NCBI GenBank assembly: GCA_015660865.1
Contig: JACTUA010000005.1
Coordinates: 186,001-250,000, forward strand
Source: Methanomicrobiales archaeon
Lineage (GTDB): Archaea; Halobacteriota; Methanomicrobia; Methanomicrobiales; JACTUA01
Direction: 5' to 3'
DNA: 64,000 bases
In this document: positions 41,740-52,841 of the stretch, piece by piece
Position numbering within the stretch: position 1 is the first letter of the stretch
Layout: each line of letters opens with the position of its first letter
Translations under genes and position numbers: made by a program
Notes under the pieces: generated by a model
The model's input: only the letters and a program-made list of their open reading frames with translations
Database searches by the model: none
What the model was told of the DNA's origin: nothing

Positions 41740-42682
41740 CGAGAGTTCCGGGACCGCCTTCGGGGTCGAACAACCGGCAGGCCTGGCAGAGCCGGGCGGT
41801 GGTGGGATCGCCGCACCGCTCGCAGGCCCGCAGGGGCCGTGAAGCCCGAGGTATGGATGAGAGCTGCCGGGAGAGCCTAACCTGCCCCTCCACCACCCGC
41901 CGCATCGTCCCGGGATGCCCGCGCTCGAGGGTTGTGAGGATCCCCCGGACCTCTCCCCGGAGGGCGGAGTGCATGTAGGGGCACTCGGGCAGCTCTACGA
42001 AGAGACCTTTCAGGATACCATACAGGGCTACCTCCTTCTCGGGGATCTCCCTGAGCGGTTTCACCCGCGGGATGAAACCATGGCCCCCGTTCTCTTCCGG
42101 CCTCCGGAGAACCCGCTCCCTGTCCCCCCGGAGCCAGTTCATAAGCACGGATTGCGCCTCGTCGTCAAGGTTATGGCCCGTGACAAGCTTCGAGGCCCCC
42201 GCCCGGCGGGCTATGGTGTTCAGGGCCTTCCTCCGGAGGATCCCGCAGATGCTGCAGGCGCGGTCCGGCTGCCCCTTGAGTATCTCGTCAAGGGTCTTCC
42301 CGTAGAGGTCGAGGAACGAGAGGGTCTGGTGCTCTATCCCGAGCCCCCGGGTGGTCGCCCCTGCCGAACGAAGCGTAGCATCGCGGTAGCCGTCAATCCC
42401 CTCATCCACGGTTACGGCCGCGAGATCCGCGTCCGGGAGAAGCCTCCGGAGGAGATGGAGGAGCACCGTGCTGTCCTTGCCACCGGAAAGGGCTACGGCG
42501 AGCCGGTCGCCGGGTTGGACCATGACGTACTTCTGAATGGTGTGGTTGACCCGTCCCTCTACATCACCGACGAAATGATCGCTGCACAGGTGGCGGTTCT
42601 GGATCCGATCCAGGTAGACACCGGGCCGTCCGCAGAGGTCGCACGCAGGCGGCCGGCCTGTGCCGTCTGGATTCGCCTCCAT
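41723..42682 (-). CDS. TtuA/Ncs6-type tRNA thiolation ATPase
   Basis: A 319-residue PP-loop enzyme of the TIGR00269/TtuA group that 2-thiolates tRNA uridine. An N-terminal zinc finger (ACDLCGRPG and HLCSDHF) is followed by the PP-loop RLAVALSGGKDSTVLLHLL. The catalytic-cluster cysteines lie in RACSICGILRRKALN and ELPECPYMHSALRG. A C-terminal zinc finger (ACERCGDPTTARLCQACRLF) closes it. The stop of the TtuB-like carrier is immediately before its start, the expected partner pair. Confidence 0.9.
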   Translation of the reverse strand: MEANPDGTGRPPACDLCGRPGVYLDRIQNRHLCSDHFVGDVEGRVNHTIQKYVMVQPGDRLAVALSGGKDSTVLLHLLRRLLPDADLAAVTVDEGIDGYRDATLRSAGATTRGLGIEHQTLSFLDLYGKTLDEILKGQPDRACSICGILRRKALNTIARRAGASKLVTGHNLDDEAQSVLMNWLRGDRERVLRRPEENGGHGFIPRVKPLREIPEKEVALYGILKGLFVELPECPYMHSALRGEVRGILTTLERGHPGTMRRVVEGQVRLSRQLSSIPRASRPLRACERCGDPTTARLCQACRLFDPEGGPGTLVSPER

Positions 42683-42877
42683 TTATCCCCCGTGAGAGAC
42701 CCGGATGATCCGGATCTCGTCATCCGGACCGAGAAACGTATCCTCGGGGATCACCTTCCCGTCCCTCGATGCGATCACCTCGACCGGGTTCACGCCGAGG
42801 GAGAGGAGCACGCGGGAGACCGTGGCCGGGCCCCCCTCGAAGGTCCGGGCTGTTCCGTCCTGAAGGTGGATCTTCAT
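42683..42877 (-). CDS. TtuB/ThiS-like sulfur carrier
   Basis: A 64-residue beta-grasp protein ending VSHGG, with the C-terminal Gly-Gly needed for thiocarboxylation. MKIHLQDGTARTFEGGPATV and the GPDDEIRIIRV strand match ThiS/MoaD-like carriers. GAGGG about 5 nt before the ATG sets the start at 42877 rather than the in-frame upstream ATG. Adjacent to the TtuA-like ATPase, it is its likely sulfur donor. The E1-like enzyme in the nifS operon is the only activation enzyme seen here and may serve it too. Confidence 0.88.
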   Translation of the reverse strand: MKIHLQDGTARTFEGGPATVSRVLLSLGVNPVEVIASRDGKVIPEDTFLGPDDEIRIIRVSHGG

Positions 42878-42908
42878 CAAACCCTCAGATCCATTCAGTC
42901 TCATGCTT

Positions 42909-43913
42909 TTAAATATCCCGGCAGGGCGTCAGGTCGCAGCCGGTGCAGGGCAGGCACATCGTCCGAGCCTTCCCGGGATCGAGGCCGTGCCGGTTGAGGG
43001 CATCCCTGTGCAGCCGCGCGAGGAGCAGGAGTCGCGGGGCCGATGGCCGTTCAATGGTGATCTCACCCTTCCGAAGGGGGTGAGGGGAGATGGGTCGCAG
43101 GACAGGGATCACGCCCATCCCCGCGAGGGTCTCCACCCCGTCCTTCACGCAGGCATCAGTCTCCCCGAGGCCGATGATGAAGTTCGATGCGACATGGTTT
43201 CTCCCGAAGATCGGAACGGCACCCTCCAGCGACTCCAGGATGAAGGGGAGAGAGAGGCCGGGGCAGACCCTCGAGAAGATATCGGGATCCATGGTCTCCA
43301 CGTTGTACTTGATCTCATCTGCTCCCGCTTTCCGGAGTTCCTCGGACGAGGTCCTGGTCGGGTAGATGGAGACCCCGATGGGCAGGTCGAAGCGCATCCG
43401 GAGGGCTCTCACCGCTTCCACCGCTCGCCCCAGCTCCCGTTCAGGTGTGTCGGCTACCCCGCTCGTGAGGGAGATGGCCTCCAGCTCGCCGCTCACTGCC
43501 GCCTCCTCCACCATGGAGATGATGGTCTCCGTATTCTTAATCGCGCCTGCAAGGAGCGGTACCGGGCAGAACTTGCAGTTAAAGACGCAGCGCTCGCTGA
43601 TGGTGATATAGGCCTCGCGCGGGCAGTGGCAGAGGGGCCGCTCCAGCCTCCCCCGGGCGATCACCCTGCCATCCCTCACGACCGCCACATGATCCTGTTC
43701 AGGGATGACCTTCAGGGGTGAGTCCGGGTTGATAGAGAGCCTGACCCTCCGGTTCTCCGAGCGGATGAAGAAGGAGGACCCGCCTGCCCCCGGGCCTGCG
43801 GTCGCCGTCGTCCTGATCCCGCCCGCGAGGAGGGAATCGTCGATGGCTGCGGAACCGATGCTCAGGAGCTCCGCCTTCTCTTCGGCTGTCATCCCCCGCG
43901 ACTTCTTCGGCAT
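42909..43913 (-). CDS. Radical SAM protein of unknown function with C-terminal cysteine motif
   Basis: A 334-residue radical SAM enzyme. An N-terminal beta domain (about 1-95) precedes the cluster motif SERCVFNCKFCPVPL near residue 108. The C-terminus ends with CLPCTGCDLTPCRDI, a second cysteine group that could bind an auxiliary cluster. GGAGGTGAT lies directly before the ATG. It is the first gene of an operon with the TtuB/TtuA-like pair, downstream of the palindrome at 43987, so a sulfur-related or tRNA-related reaction is plausible. I cannot assign the family more closely. Confidence 0.75.
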   Translation of the reverse strand: MPKKSRGMTAEEKAELLSIGSAAIDDSLLAGGIRTTATAGPGAGGSSFFIRSENRRVRLSINPDSPLKVIPEQDHVAVVRDGRVIARGRLERPLCHCPREAYITISERCVFNCKFCPVPLLAGAIKNTETIISMVEEAAVSGELEAISLTSGVADTPERELGRAVEAVRALRMRFDLPIGVSIYPTRTSSEELRKAGADEIKYNVETMDPDIFSRVCPGLSLPFILESLEGAVPIFGRNHVASNFIIGLGETDACVKDGVETLAGMGVIPVLRPISPHPLRKGEITIERPSAPRLLLLARLHRDALNRHGLDPGKARTMCLPCTGCDLTPCRDI

Positions 43914-43986
43914 GCATCACCTCCGGGTGTCATAAGAAGGACCCCTCCGGCCTGATTGAACACTGCTCCAGTCCGGCCGGCCATGG

Positions 43987-44000
43987 TTCACAATTGTGAA
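43987..44000. promoter_or_regulatory. Palindromic operator TTCACAATTGTGAA, site 2
   Basis: Second exact copy of the 14-bp palindrome. For the minus-strand radical SAM-TtuB-TtuA operon it lies between the TATA-like element (44005-44013) and the predicted transcription start. For the plus-strand ThiN operon it lies immediately upstream of the same TATA element. Confidence 0.8.
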
Positions 44001-44004
44001 TTAG

Positions 44005-44013
44005 CAATATAAT
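44005..44013. promoter_or_regulatory. TATA-like core shared by divergent operons
   Basis: CAATATAAT (ATTATATTG on the minus strand) sits directly beside operator site 2 and can act as TATA box for either the ThiN operon or the radical SAM operon. Confidence 0.5.
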
Positions 44014-44101
44014 CATCAGATGTGAATACGTAAAGTTCTTGCGATGGTGCGAGGCCGATCGCTCGAGCCGGAGAGATGATCTCAGGGATGAGGTGACATT
44101 G

Positions 44102-44686
44102 ATGGACGAGGAAGGGTTCGGGATGCTGGGGAGGATGATGGTTGCGCTGGAGGAGATAGAGGGATGCAGGGAGTTTGCGGCCCTGATCCCTGAGGTGAGG
44201 ACGAACCTCGTGTACGCGAGGGCCCATGCAAAGACCCGGGATGATGTGTTCGCCATCGACGGCCGGATCACCGTGGTCGAGGGCAGGCCGCGGGCCGCCG
44301 GCAGGGTACGGTTCGGGGCCTCAAGCCACATGGCGCGGCTCATCATCGAGCTGAGAAAGGTCGACTTGTCGGTGCGGGCGGGCATCGACTTTGCGAATAC
44401 CCCGCACCTGACCGCGTGGCTCGAGGACCACTGCCGGACGAAGGGATGGGTCTTCTCGGTGATCGACCGGCGGGGGGAACCGGAGGGGATCAAGGAGACA
44501 GAAGGCGCCTCCATGCCCTGGAAGGTGGCCGAGGCGGTGCGGATGGCAGGCGGGAAGGTCCCGAAGATCTTCTATGAGACGGGAGCCGTCGGCAAGGAGC
44601 CGGTCTCGGTCCTTGTAGGCAGTGACCCCATCGAGGTTGCCGGGCAGGCCTGCGAGATCGCGAGGAAATACCATGGACCCGGGTAA
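44102..44686 (+). CDS. Stand-alone ThiN thiamine-phosphate synthase domain protein
   Basis: A 194-residue ThiN-domain protein, the archaeal alternative to ThiE for joining the pyrimidine and thiazole halves of thiamine. The blocks TNLVYARAHAKTRDDVFAID, GRVRFGASSHMARLI, FANTPHLTAWLEDHC, FYETGAVGKEPV and VLVGSDPIEVAGQA are typical. ThiN usually occurs fused to ThiD or to a DNA-binding domain (as in ThiR); here neither partner is attached. The ATG at 44102 follows GAGGTGAC by 5 nt, which rules out longer readings. It overlaps the next gene by 14 bp. Being a free domain, it could be the enzyme or a sensor. Confidence 0.8.
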   Translation: MDEEGFGMLGRMMVALEEIEGCREFAALIPEVRTNLVYARAHAKTRDDVFAIDGRITVVEGRPRAAGRVRFGASSHMARLIIELRKVDLSVRAGIDFANTPHLTAWLEDHCRTKGWVFSVIDRRGEPEGIKETEGASMPWKVAEAVRMAGGKVPKIFYETGAVGKEPVSVLVGSDPIEVAGQACEIARKYHGPG

Positions 44687-45716
44687 ACCGAAGATCGGGA
44701 AGATCGACCGGAAGACCTTCGAGTCCTTCATGCTGGCCCGGCTCGGGCGGAAGGACCCGTCCGTGATCGTACCCCCTCGGACTGGCATCGACGCAGGGGT
44801 GATAGACCTGGGGGGTGGACGGGTACTCATCGTCGCCGAGGACCCGATCTTCGCTATCCCCGGGCAGCCCTACGAGATGTTCGGGTGGTACACGGTCCAC
44901 ATCGGGGCAAGCGACGTGGCGGTGATGGGAGTCCCGCCCCGGTACATGACCTATACCCTCCTGATGCCGCCAGAGACAGCTGACCCTGATCTCCGGACCA
45001 TCGTCGACGCCATCCACAAGGCGGCTCTCGACCTTGGGATAGCCATCGTCGGGGGCCACACCGGCTATTACCCGGGGTTCGCCGCCCCCACCATCGGCGG
45101 CGTGACCGTCTTTGCCATCGCCGACCGTAGCAGCTATGTGACGCCGGCAGGGGCAAGGCCGGGGAATATGGTGATCCTCACGAAGGGTCCTGCCATCGAG
45201 ACTGCCGGAATCCTCTCCGTCCTCAGGGAGCGCGAGCTGCTCGTCCGATACCCGGAACCCCTCGTGCGGCGGGCACAGGCGCTCTGTAAGGAGATGACCG
45301 TCGTTCAGGATGCACTTGCCGCGATGGCTGCGGGCGGGGTCACTGCCATGCACGACGCGACCGAGGGGGGCGTGATCGGCGGGCTCGCCGAGATCGCGGA
45401 GGCGAGCGGCGTCGGGATGACCATCGAGGAGTCCCGGTTCATGTATCCCGAGGAAGTGAGGATGGTCTGCGAGGCGTTCGGGATCGACCCGGTCGCGGCC
45501 ATCGCCGAAGGTTCCCTCCTTATTACCGCGGGAGCCGATAGCGCCGGGCAAATCCTGGCCCGGCTGGCGAAGATAGGGATCGCCTCTTCAGTCATCGGCA
45601 CGGTTACAGACGATCCGGCGATCCGGGTGATGACCCGAAGGGACGGCACAAAGGTGCCGCTCCGGGTGCCGGCGCAGGACCCGTTCTGGCCAGTCTTCTT
45701 CGAGGGGCTGGGTTAG
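44673..45716 (+). CDS. AIR synthase/HypE-ThiL-like ATP-binding protein
   Basis: A 347-residue member of the PurM/HypE/SelD/ThiL superfamily, whose members phosphorylate or dehydrate small substrates with ATP. The blocks GIDAGVIDLGGGRVLIVAED, VHIGASDVAVMGVPPRYM, GIAIVGGHTGYYPG, ATEGGVIGGLAEIAEAS and IAEGSLLITA match the fold. It overlaps the ThiN gene by 14 bp, so a linked function (thiamine-related or cofactor-related) is likely. It is longer than and distinct from classical ThiL; a methanogen marker type or a HypE relative is possible. Confidence 0.75.
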   Translation: MDPGKPKIGKIDRKTFESFMLARLGRKDPSVIVPPRTGIDAGVIDLGGGRVLIVAEDPIFAIPGQPYEMFGWYTVHIGASDVAVMGVPPRYMTYTLLMPPETADPDLRTIVDAIHKAALDLGIAIVGGHTGYYPGFAAPTIGGVTVFAIADRSSYVTPAGARPGNMVILTKGPAIETAGILSVLRERELLVRYPEPLVRRAQALCKEMTVVQDALAAMAAGGVTAMHDATEGGVIGGLAEIAEASGVGMTIEESRFMYPEEVRMVCEAFGIDPVAAIAEGSLLITAGADSAGQILARLAKIGIASSVIGTVTDDPAIRVMTRRDGTKVPLRVPAQDPFWPVFFEGLG

Positions 45717-45756
45717 AGGGCCGGGTCCTCTTCAAGGCAAAGAATTGGGGACTGCC

Positions 45757-46881
45757 TCAGGGGCCGGTGCTCTTCCGGAGAGGGATCTCTGTCCCGCAAT
45801 CGAGGCCCCCTTCGATCTCCCGGACCTTCTCCAGGACCGCCCGCGTGGACGGCTTCCTGGGGACCGCCTGGCATCCCTTTATCTGGACGGTGGAACCCGG
45901 GAAGGTGCCGATATCCCGGGCGATCCGGATGATCTCCTCTTTGTCAAGCCCGATGAGGGGCCGGAAGATCGGGAGGTCCGCTGCATCATCGAGCACGAGG
46001 AGGTTGTCGAGGGTCTGTGACGCGACCTGGCCCAGGGATTCGCCGGTGACGAGCCCCTTCGCTCCCTTCTCTCTCGCAACCGCCTCGGCTATCCTGTACA
46101 TCCGTCGCTTGCATATGAGGCAGGTATACTTCTCCAGGTCCCACCGCGTGAGCTCCTTCTTTGCACAGGCGAGAAAGGAGTCCGGGATCACCTGCAACCG
46201 GATGTCGGGCTGGTACATGCGGAGCACGTCGACCACCTTCTCGGCCCGTTCCCTCGCATCGTCACCGAGGAAGCTTTCCAGGGCTATAAAGATCGGCAGG
46301 ATCCTGCACCCCCGCTTCATCATCATCCAGGCCGCGACTGGGGAGTCGATCCCGCCCGAGACCAGGGCGACCAGGCTGCCCTCGACCCCGAGCGGGAGGC
46401 CGCCTGCCCCCTGGATCACCTCTGTGAACAGGTAGCAGTCGCCCTCGCGGATCTCGACATGGAGTTCAAGGTCCGGGTGCTTGAGGTCCACCTCCAGGTG
46501 CGGAAGCTCCCCCCGCACCAGGTTCCCCAGTTCTACCGCCTTCTCCTGGGAGGTGAAGGGGTGGGTGCCCACCCTCCTCATCCGGATTCCGAATGTCCTG
46601 CGGTCGCTGACGCCGTTTCTCCTGCAGAGGTCGAGGAGGGTCTCGTTGAGGTCCCCAAGGCTGCACCATGTCACCGGTGAGAATGAGACGATGCCAAAGA
46701 CCCGCCGGAGCCGCTCCCTGTCTACCGGACCCTCTATCCAGATCCTTCCCCGCTCGGTCCTCACCCGGCACCCGGGGAGCACTTCGCGGATATTCCTGGT
46801 GAGGGCCTTCTCCCACTCGCGCCGGACGGGATCCGACTTCAGGAATATCTCAGAGTAACGTACCAGCCAGAGTTCGGTCAT
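45757..46881 (-). CDS. thiI: tRNA uracil 4-sulfurtransferase ThiI
   Basis: A 374-residue enzyme that makes 4-thiouridine at tRNA position 8. It has an N-terminal ferredoxin-like domain, a THUMP domain (about 60-165) and the PP-loop SLVALVSGGIDSPVAAWM near 179. YTCLICKRRMYRIAEAVA and IKGCQAVPRKPSTRA carry conserved cysteines. There is no rhodanese domain, as usual in archaeal ThiI, so the persulfide must come from elsewhere. It lies 48 nt after the ThrRS-editing gene on the same strand and is probably part of the tRNA-Cys/SepCysS operon, although a CATAAAGG element near 46924 could give it a separate promoter. Confidence 0.92.
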   Translation of the reverse strand: MTELWLVRYSEIFLKSDPVRREWEKALTRNIREVLPGCRVRTERGRIWIEGPVDRERLRRVFGIVSFSPVTWCSLGDLNETLLDLCRRNGVSDRRTFGIRMRRVGTHPFTSQEKAVELGNLVRGELPHLEVDLKHPDLELHVEIREGDCYLFTEVIQGAGGLPLGVEGSLVALVSGGIDSPVAAWMMMKRGCRILPIFIALESFLGDDARERAEKVVDVLRMYQPDIRLQVIPDSFLACAKKELTRWDLEKYTCLICKRRMYRIAEAVAREKGAKGLVTGESLGQVASQTLDNLLVLDDAADLPIFRPLIGLDKEEIIRIARDIGTFPGSTVQIKGCQAVPRKPSTRAVLEKVREIEGGLDCGTEIPLRKSTGP

Positions 46882-46929
46882 GGGGGTCGGGAGTTCGCTC
46901 TTCTAGGGATTGCGCCTCTGCCTTTATGG

Positions 46930-47448
46930 CTATTTCCTCTTCCCCTGCCTGTCTCCGTCAACAAGGGCAAGGTCAGTCTCCCGCAGGGGGTTGTGGCAGT
47001 ACGGGCACTGGAAGTCGCACTCCACCCCCTCGTACGGGCAGATGGTCATGGAGAGGTCTGCGAGGGGGTGCCCCTTGGACTGGAGGGTGAACTCCTTGTA
47101 CCACCCGAAGGGCGCCCGCTTCACCTCGATCCCAGCCCTTTCCAGCCGTTCCCCGAGCCCTCTGAGAATTCGGAGGGCAACCTCAGGCTGCGCCAGGGTG
47201 TTCGTCAGGTGGGCATACGGGAAGATCATCACCCGCGCAACCTTCAGCTTGCCCAGCCGCTCAAGGACGTCCCTTTCCCCGTGTGCCACCACGAACTCCG
47301 GGTTCAGTTCGTCCACCTTCTCGACGCAGCAGAAGAGGACCACCCCCTCCTCCATGGTATCCTCCTTCTTCTCGACAGGTTCTGCCATTCGGGTCTTCTG
47401 GGTTGCCCGGTATCTCATGGATGTTGCATGGATGGCGAGGATCCTCAT
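46930..47448 (-). CDS. Free threonyl-tRNA synthetase editing domain with Cys-rich tail
   Basis: A 172-residue protein corresponding to the archaeal ThrRS N-terminal editing domain, which hydrolyses Ser-tRNA(Thr). [15 protein letters not shown] opens it; [34 protein letters not shown] and [20 protein letters not shown] are the characteristic blocks. The C-terminal 35 residues carry [18 protein letters not shown], a four-cysteine motif not part of the domain and probably zinc-binding. Its start overlaps the metX stop as ATGA. Trans-acting editing proteins are known where ThrRS lacks its own domain. Confidence 0.85.
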   Translation of the reverse strand: MRILAIHATSMRYRATQKTRMAEPVEKKEDTMEEGVVLFCCVEKVDELNPEFVVAHGERDVLERLGKLKVARVMIFPYAHLTNTLAQPEVALRILRGLGERLERAGIEVKRAPFGWYKEFTLQSKGHPLADLSMTICPYEGVECDFQCPYCHNPLRETDLALVDGDRQGKRK

Positions 47449-48917
47449 GGACATCTCCCGATGAGGGTGCTGATGGCATCGCTCGTGATGATCCCGATCA
47501 CCTTCTTCCCGGCGTCCACGACAGGCAGCGCAGAGATGGCATGGGCCTCCATCAGGTGGGCGGCCTCTTCTATGGGATCGTCGGCGAGAGCGGTGATCAC
47601 GTTCCGGGTTATGATCTCATCCAGGCGGTCAAGGCCGCATGCCACCGCTTTCGCGATATCCCAGGAGGTGACGATGCCGGTGAGCCGGTCCCCTCCATCG
47701 TGCACAGGCAGGTGGTTCACCTCCAGCCGGATCATCATCTTTGCCGCGGCAGCCACGCTCGTCTCTTCGGGGATTGTGGGGGCATCGGGGACCATCACGT
47801 CCCTGACGAGGGAGGTGGAGAGGAACGTGCCGACCAGGTAATTCAGCTGCCCGGCCTCCAGGAGGAAGGCGTCGTGCCCGTAATGGGACCGGATCTCGCC
47901 ATAGTGGACGTCCTGCTCGTTCGCCGTGAGCGCCGAGACGATCTCCTGCTGCTGGTATGGGGGATAGAGCCAGTCGGATGTGATCCCCACGACGAGCACC
48001 TTCGCCTTCACGGGGGCGAGCCCCGTGATGAGCGAGCCGTCCCTCGCGAGATCGAAGTAGTCGATGGCCTTCGTGATGTACAGGTAGGAGTTGGCATCGA
48101 ACCGCCGGGTAAAGGCATCGCCCTGGTGCCGGAGGTAGCTCTCGACCTGGAACTCCGTCGAGAAGTCGAACCCCGGCTGCTCCCTCACCTGGAGCCTGCG
48201 CCCGAACTTCGAGTGCATCGAATCGTCCGAGAGGTACGTGATATGCCCCACCATGCGGGCGACGGCAAGCCCGTGGACAGGCTCCCTCGCCCCGTAGTAG
48301 TTCCCGTCCTGCCAGGCGGGGTCAGCCATGATCGCCCGCCTCCCCACCTCGTTGAACGCGATCTGCTGGGCGGTCGAGGCGGCGGAGGTCGCGATCACTA
48401 CCGCCTTTCTGACCATCTCCGGGAAGTCGACGCACCACTGGAGGACCTGCATGGCGCCCATCGACCCGCCGGCCACCGCGAAGAGGTGCCGGATCCCCAG
48501 GTTGTCGATGAGCCTCTTCTGCGCCGCCACCATGTCCCGGATCGTGACCACGGGGAAGGAGATCCCATAGGGTTTCCCCGTAGCCGGGTCTGTCGAGGAG
48601 GGACCCGTGGTCCCCTTGCAGCCGCCGAGGACATTCGAGCAGATGACAAAGTACCTGTCGGTGTCGAAGGCCTTCCCCGGGCCGATGGCTATCTCCCACC
48701 AGCCGTTCCTCCCGTCCTCGTCCGAGACACCCGCTGCATGGGCATCGCCGGAAAGGGCATGGCAGACCAGGATCCCGTTGGACCGGTCCCTGTTCAGGGT
48801 GCCGTAGGTCTCGTACGCGATCCGCAGGTGCTGGAGCCTCGAACCGCCCTCCAGCTCCAGCCCTTCCAGTATATCGACGAACTGCGTGGTGACCTTCCCG
48901 ACCGATCCCTTCGTCAT
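47445..48917 (-). CDS. metX: Homoserine O-acetyltransferase MetX with C-terminal CBS domains
   Basis: A 490-residue alpha/beta-hydrolase enzyme for methionine synthesis. [14 protein letters not shown] forms the oxyanion region, the nucleophile serine is in [15 protein letters not shown] near 150, and [10 protein letters not shown] has the catalytic His/Asp end. After about residue 365 come two CBS domains ([20 protein letters not shown] and [20 protein letters not shown]), a regulatory module that could bind adenosyl ligands such as SAM. The fusion is known in methanogens. It follows MetY by 1 nt. Confidence 0.93.
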   Translation of the reverse strand: MTKGSVGKVTTQFVDILEGLELEGGSRLQHLRIAYETYGTLNRDRSNGILVCHALSGDAHAAGVSDEDGRNGWWEIAIGPGKAFDTDRYFVICSNVLGGCKGTTGPSSTDPATGKPYGISFPVVTIRDMVAAQKRLIDNLGIRHLFAVAGGSMGAMQVLQWCVDFPEMVRKAVVIATSAASTAQQIAFNEVGRRAIMADPAWQDGNYYGAREPVHGLAVARMVGHITYLSDDSMHSKFGRRLQVREQPGFDFSTEFQVESYLRHQGDAFTRRFDANSYLYITKAIDYFDLARDGSLITGLAPVKAKVLVVGITSDWLYPPYQQQEIVSALTANEQDVHYGEIRSHYGHDAFLLEAGQLNYLVGTFLSTSLVRDVMVPDAPTIPEETSVAAAAKMMIRLEVNHLPVHDGGDRLTGIVTSWDIAKAVACGLDRLDEIITRNVITALADDPIEEAAHLMEAHAISALPVVDAGKKVIGIITSDAISTLIGRCP

Positions 48918-48918
48918 G

Positions 48919-51590
<2,672 letters not shown>

Positions 51591-51601
51591 GGTTCCCTCA
51601 G

Positions 51602-51673
51602 AGCCAAGGCCCGGAATCGAACCGGGATAGAGCTGATCTGCAGTCAGCTGCGTAGCCACTCCGCCACCTTGGC
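51602..51673 (-). tRNA. tRNA-Cys (anticodon GCA)
   Basis: A 72-nt cloverleaf reads on the minus strand: acceptor GCCAAGG pairs with CCTTGGC; the anticodon stem GCTGA/TCAGC holds loop CTGCAGA with anticodon GCA; the T arm CCCGG-TTCGATT-CCGGG is perfect; the discriminator is T73, the classical tRNA-Cys identity base. The D stem has three good pairs. CCA is not encoded. The gene lies just downstream of a TATA box and two operator palindromes and 11 nt before SepCysS, so tRNA and mRNA share a transcript. Confidence 0.95.
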
Positions 51674-51681
51674 ATTGTGAG

Positions 51682-51695
51682 TTCACAATTGTGAA
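51682..51695. promoter_or_regulatory. Palindromic operator TTCACAATTGTGAA, site 3
   Basis: Third exact copy of the palindrome, 8 nt before the 5' end of mature tRNA-Cys and just downstream of the predicted transcription start, a repressor-like position for the tRNA-Cys/SepCysS operon. Confidence 0.8.
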
Positions 51696-51707
51696 GTCCC
51701 ATACAAT

Positions 51708-51721
51708 GTCACAATTGTGAA
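51708..51721. promoter_or_regulatory. Palindromic operator, site 4 (one mismatch)
   Basis: GTCACAATTGTGAA, 13 of 14 matches to the palindrome, 26 bp centre-to-centre from site 3. It overlaps the start of the TATA element at 51720. The pair spacing is about two and a half helical turns, suggesting cooperative binding. Confidence 0.75.
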
Positions 51722-51730
51722 TATTTATAG
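51720..51730. promoter_or_regulatory. TATA box for the tRNA-Cys operon, possibly shared with nadA
   Basis: CTATAAATATT on the minus strand precedes tRNA-Cys by about 50 nt. Read on the plus strand (AATATTTATAG) it could start transcription of nadA with a leader of about 160 nt. Confidence 0.6.
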
Positions 51731-51859
51731 CTTCCTCCCCGGGTTACATGATTCCAGGGATATTCCGCTGAAGGCCCGTACAAAGCACAGGGAGCGGTAC
51801 TCCGTAAGAATATCCTAATATCCTGACAATCAACTGAGAAAGAAAAGGCAGGATCCCTG

Positions 51860-51875
51860 ATCGGTCTATACCGAT
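51860..51875. promoter_or_regulatory. Perfect hairpin/dyad in the nadA leader
   Basis: ATCGGT-CTAT-ACCGAT, a 6-bp perfect inverted repeat with a 4-nt loop, 44 nt before the nadA start. It could be an operator for NAD-dependent control or a small RNA hairpin; no regulator is assigned. Confidence 0.35.
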
Positions 51876-51918
51876 ACATTGATCGCACTTCATGATCTCA
51901 TGGTTCCGGAGGGTATCC

Positions 51919-52830
51919 ATGGAGGAGTACAGAGGGTTGCATGAGAGGATCTCCGCTCTCAAGGAGGAGCGGGATGCCGTCATCCTGGCCCACAACTACC
52001 AGATCGGGCCGGTCCAGGACGTCGCCGACCTCGTGGGGGACTCCCTTGAGCTTTCCCGGGCTGCTGCCTCCATGGACTGCGAGGTTATCGTCTTCTGCGG
52101 CGTGGACTTCATGGCCGAGACCGCGGCCATCCTCTCCCCTAAAAAGATGGTCCTCCTCCCTGCACCCGATGCCTGCTGCCCCATGGCCGAGATGGTCACA
52201 GCGGGAGAGGTGCGGCTGCTCAGGGAGCGCTACCCGGATGCGGCCGTGGTCGCCTACGTGAACACCACCGCGGAGGTGAAGGCCGAGAGCGATATCTGCT
52301 GCACCTCGGCGAACGCCGTGAAGGTAGTGGAGTCCCTCCATGAGGACCAGGTGATCTTTGTGCCCGACCGGAACCTCGCTCTCTATGTTGCCCGGTTCTC
52401 GAAGAAGGAGATCCTCCCCTGGGAAGGATACTGCATCGTCCATGACCGGTTCACCCCCGCCGATGTCCGGGCGGCGCGGGAGAAACACCCCGAAGCCGAG
52501 GTGATCGTCCACCCGGAGTGCAGGCCCGAGGTGATCGACCTTGCCGACGGGGTCTTCTCGACCTCCGGGATCATCCGCCATGCCTGCACGGGGGAGGGGA
52601 AGGAGTTCATCATCGGCACCGAGGTCGGCATCCTCCACCGTCTCGGTCAGGAGTGTCCCGGGAAATGGTGCTACCCGCTCTCTGAGATGGCCGTCTGCGT
52701 CAACATGAAGAAGACGGACCTCCAGAAGGTGTGCACCGCCCTCGAGCGCCTGGAGCCGCGCATCACCGTCCCCGAAGAGGTCGCCCGGCGTGCCCGGACG
52801 GCGATCGACCGGATGCTCGCCGTCAAGTGA
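51919..52830 (+). CDS. nadA: Quinolinate synthase NadA
   Basis: A 303-residue [4Fe-4S] enzyme that condenses iminoaspartate with dihydroxyacetone phosphate in NAD synthesis. VILAHNYQIGPVQDVADLVG, VFCGVDFMAETAAIL and LPAPDACCPMAEMV (first cluster Cys) are present; VNTTAEVKAESDICCTSAN, VHPECRPEV (second Cys) and GTEVGILHRLGQECPGKWCY (third Cys) complete it. GGAGGG 5 nt before the ATG at 51919 decides the start. Its promoter adjoins operator sites 3 and 4. The enzyme needs an Fe-S cluster, fitting a sulfur/Fe-S regulon. The next gene is convergent. Confidence 0.95.
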   Translation: MEEYRGLHERISALKEERDAVILAHNYQIGPVQDVADLVGDSLELSRAAASMDCEVIVFCGVDFMAETAAILSPKKMVLLPAPDACCPMAEMVTAGEVRLLRERYPDAAVVAYVNTTAEVKAESDICCTSANAVKVVESLHEDQVIFVPDRNLALYVARFSKKEILPWEGYCIVHDRFTPADVRAAREKHPEAEVIVHPECRPEVIDLADGVFSTSGIIRHACTGEGKEFIIGTEVGILHRLGQECPGKWCYPLSEMAVCVNMKKTDLQKVCTALERLEPRITVPEEVARRARTAIDRMLAVK

Positions 52831-52841
52831 GAGAGGTCTTA

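Noticed and set aside
44043-44078. An 11-codon upstream ORF (MVRGRSLEPER) before the ThiN gene
   Set aside because: Too short and without a ribosome-binding site; I cannot support it as a leader peptide.
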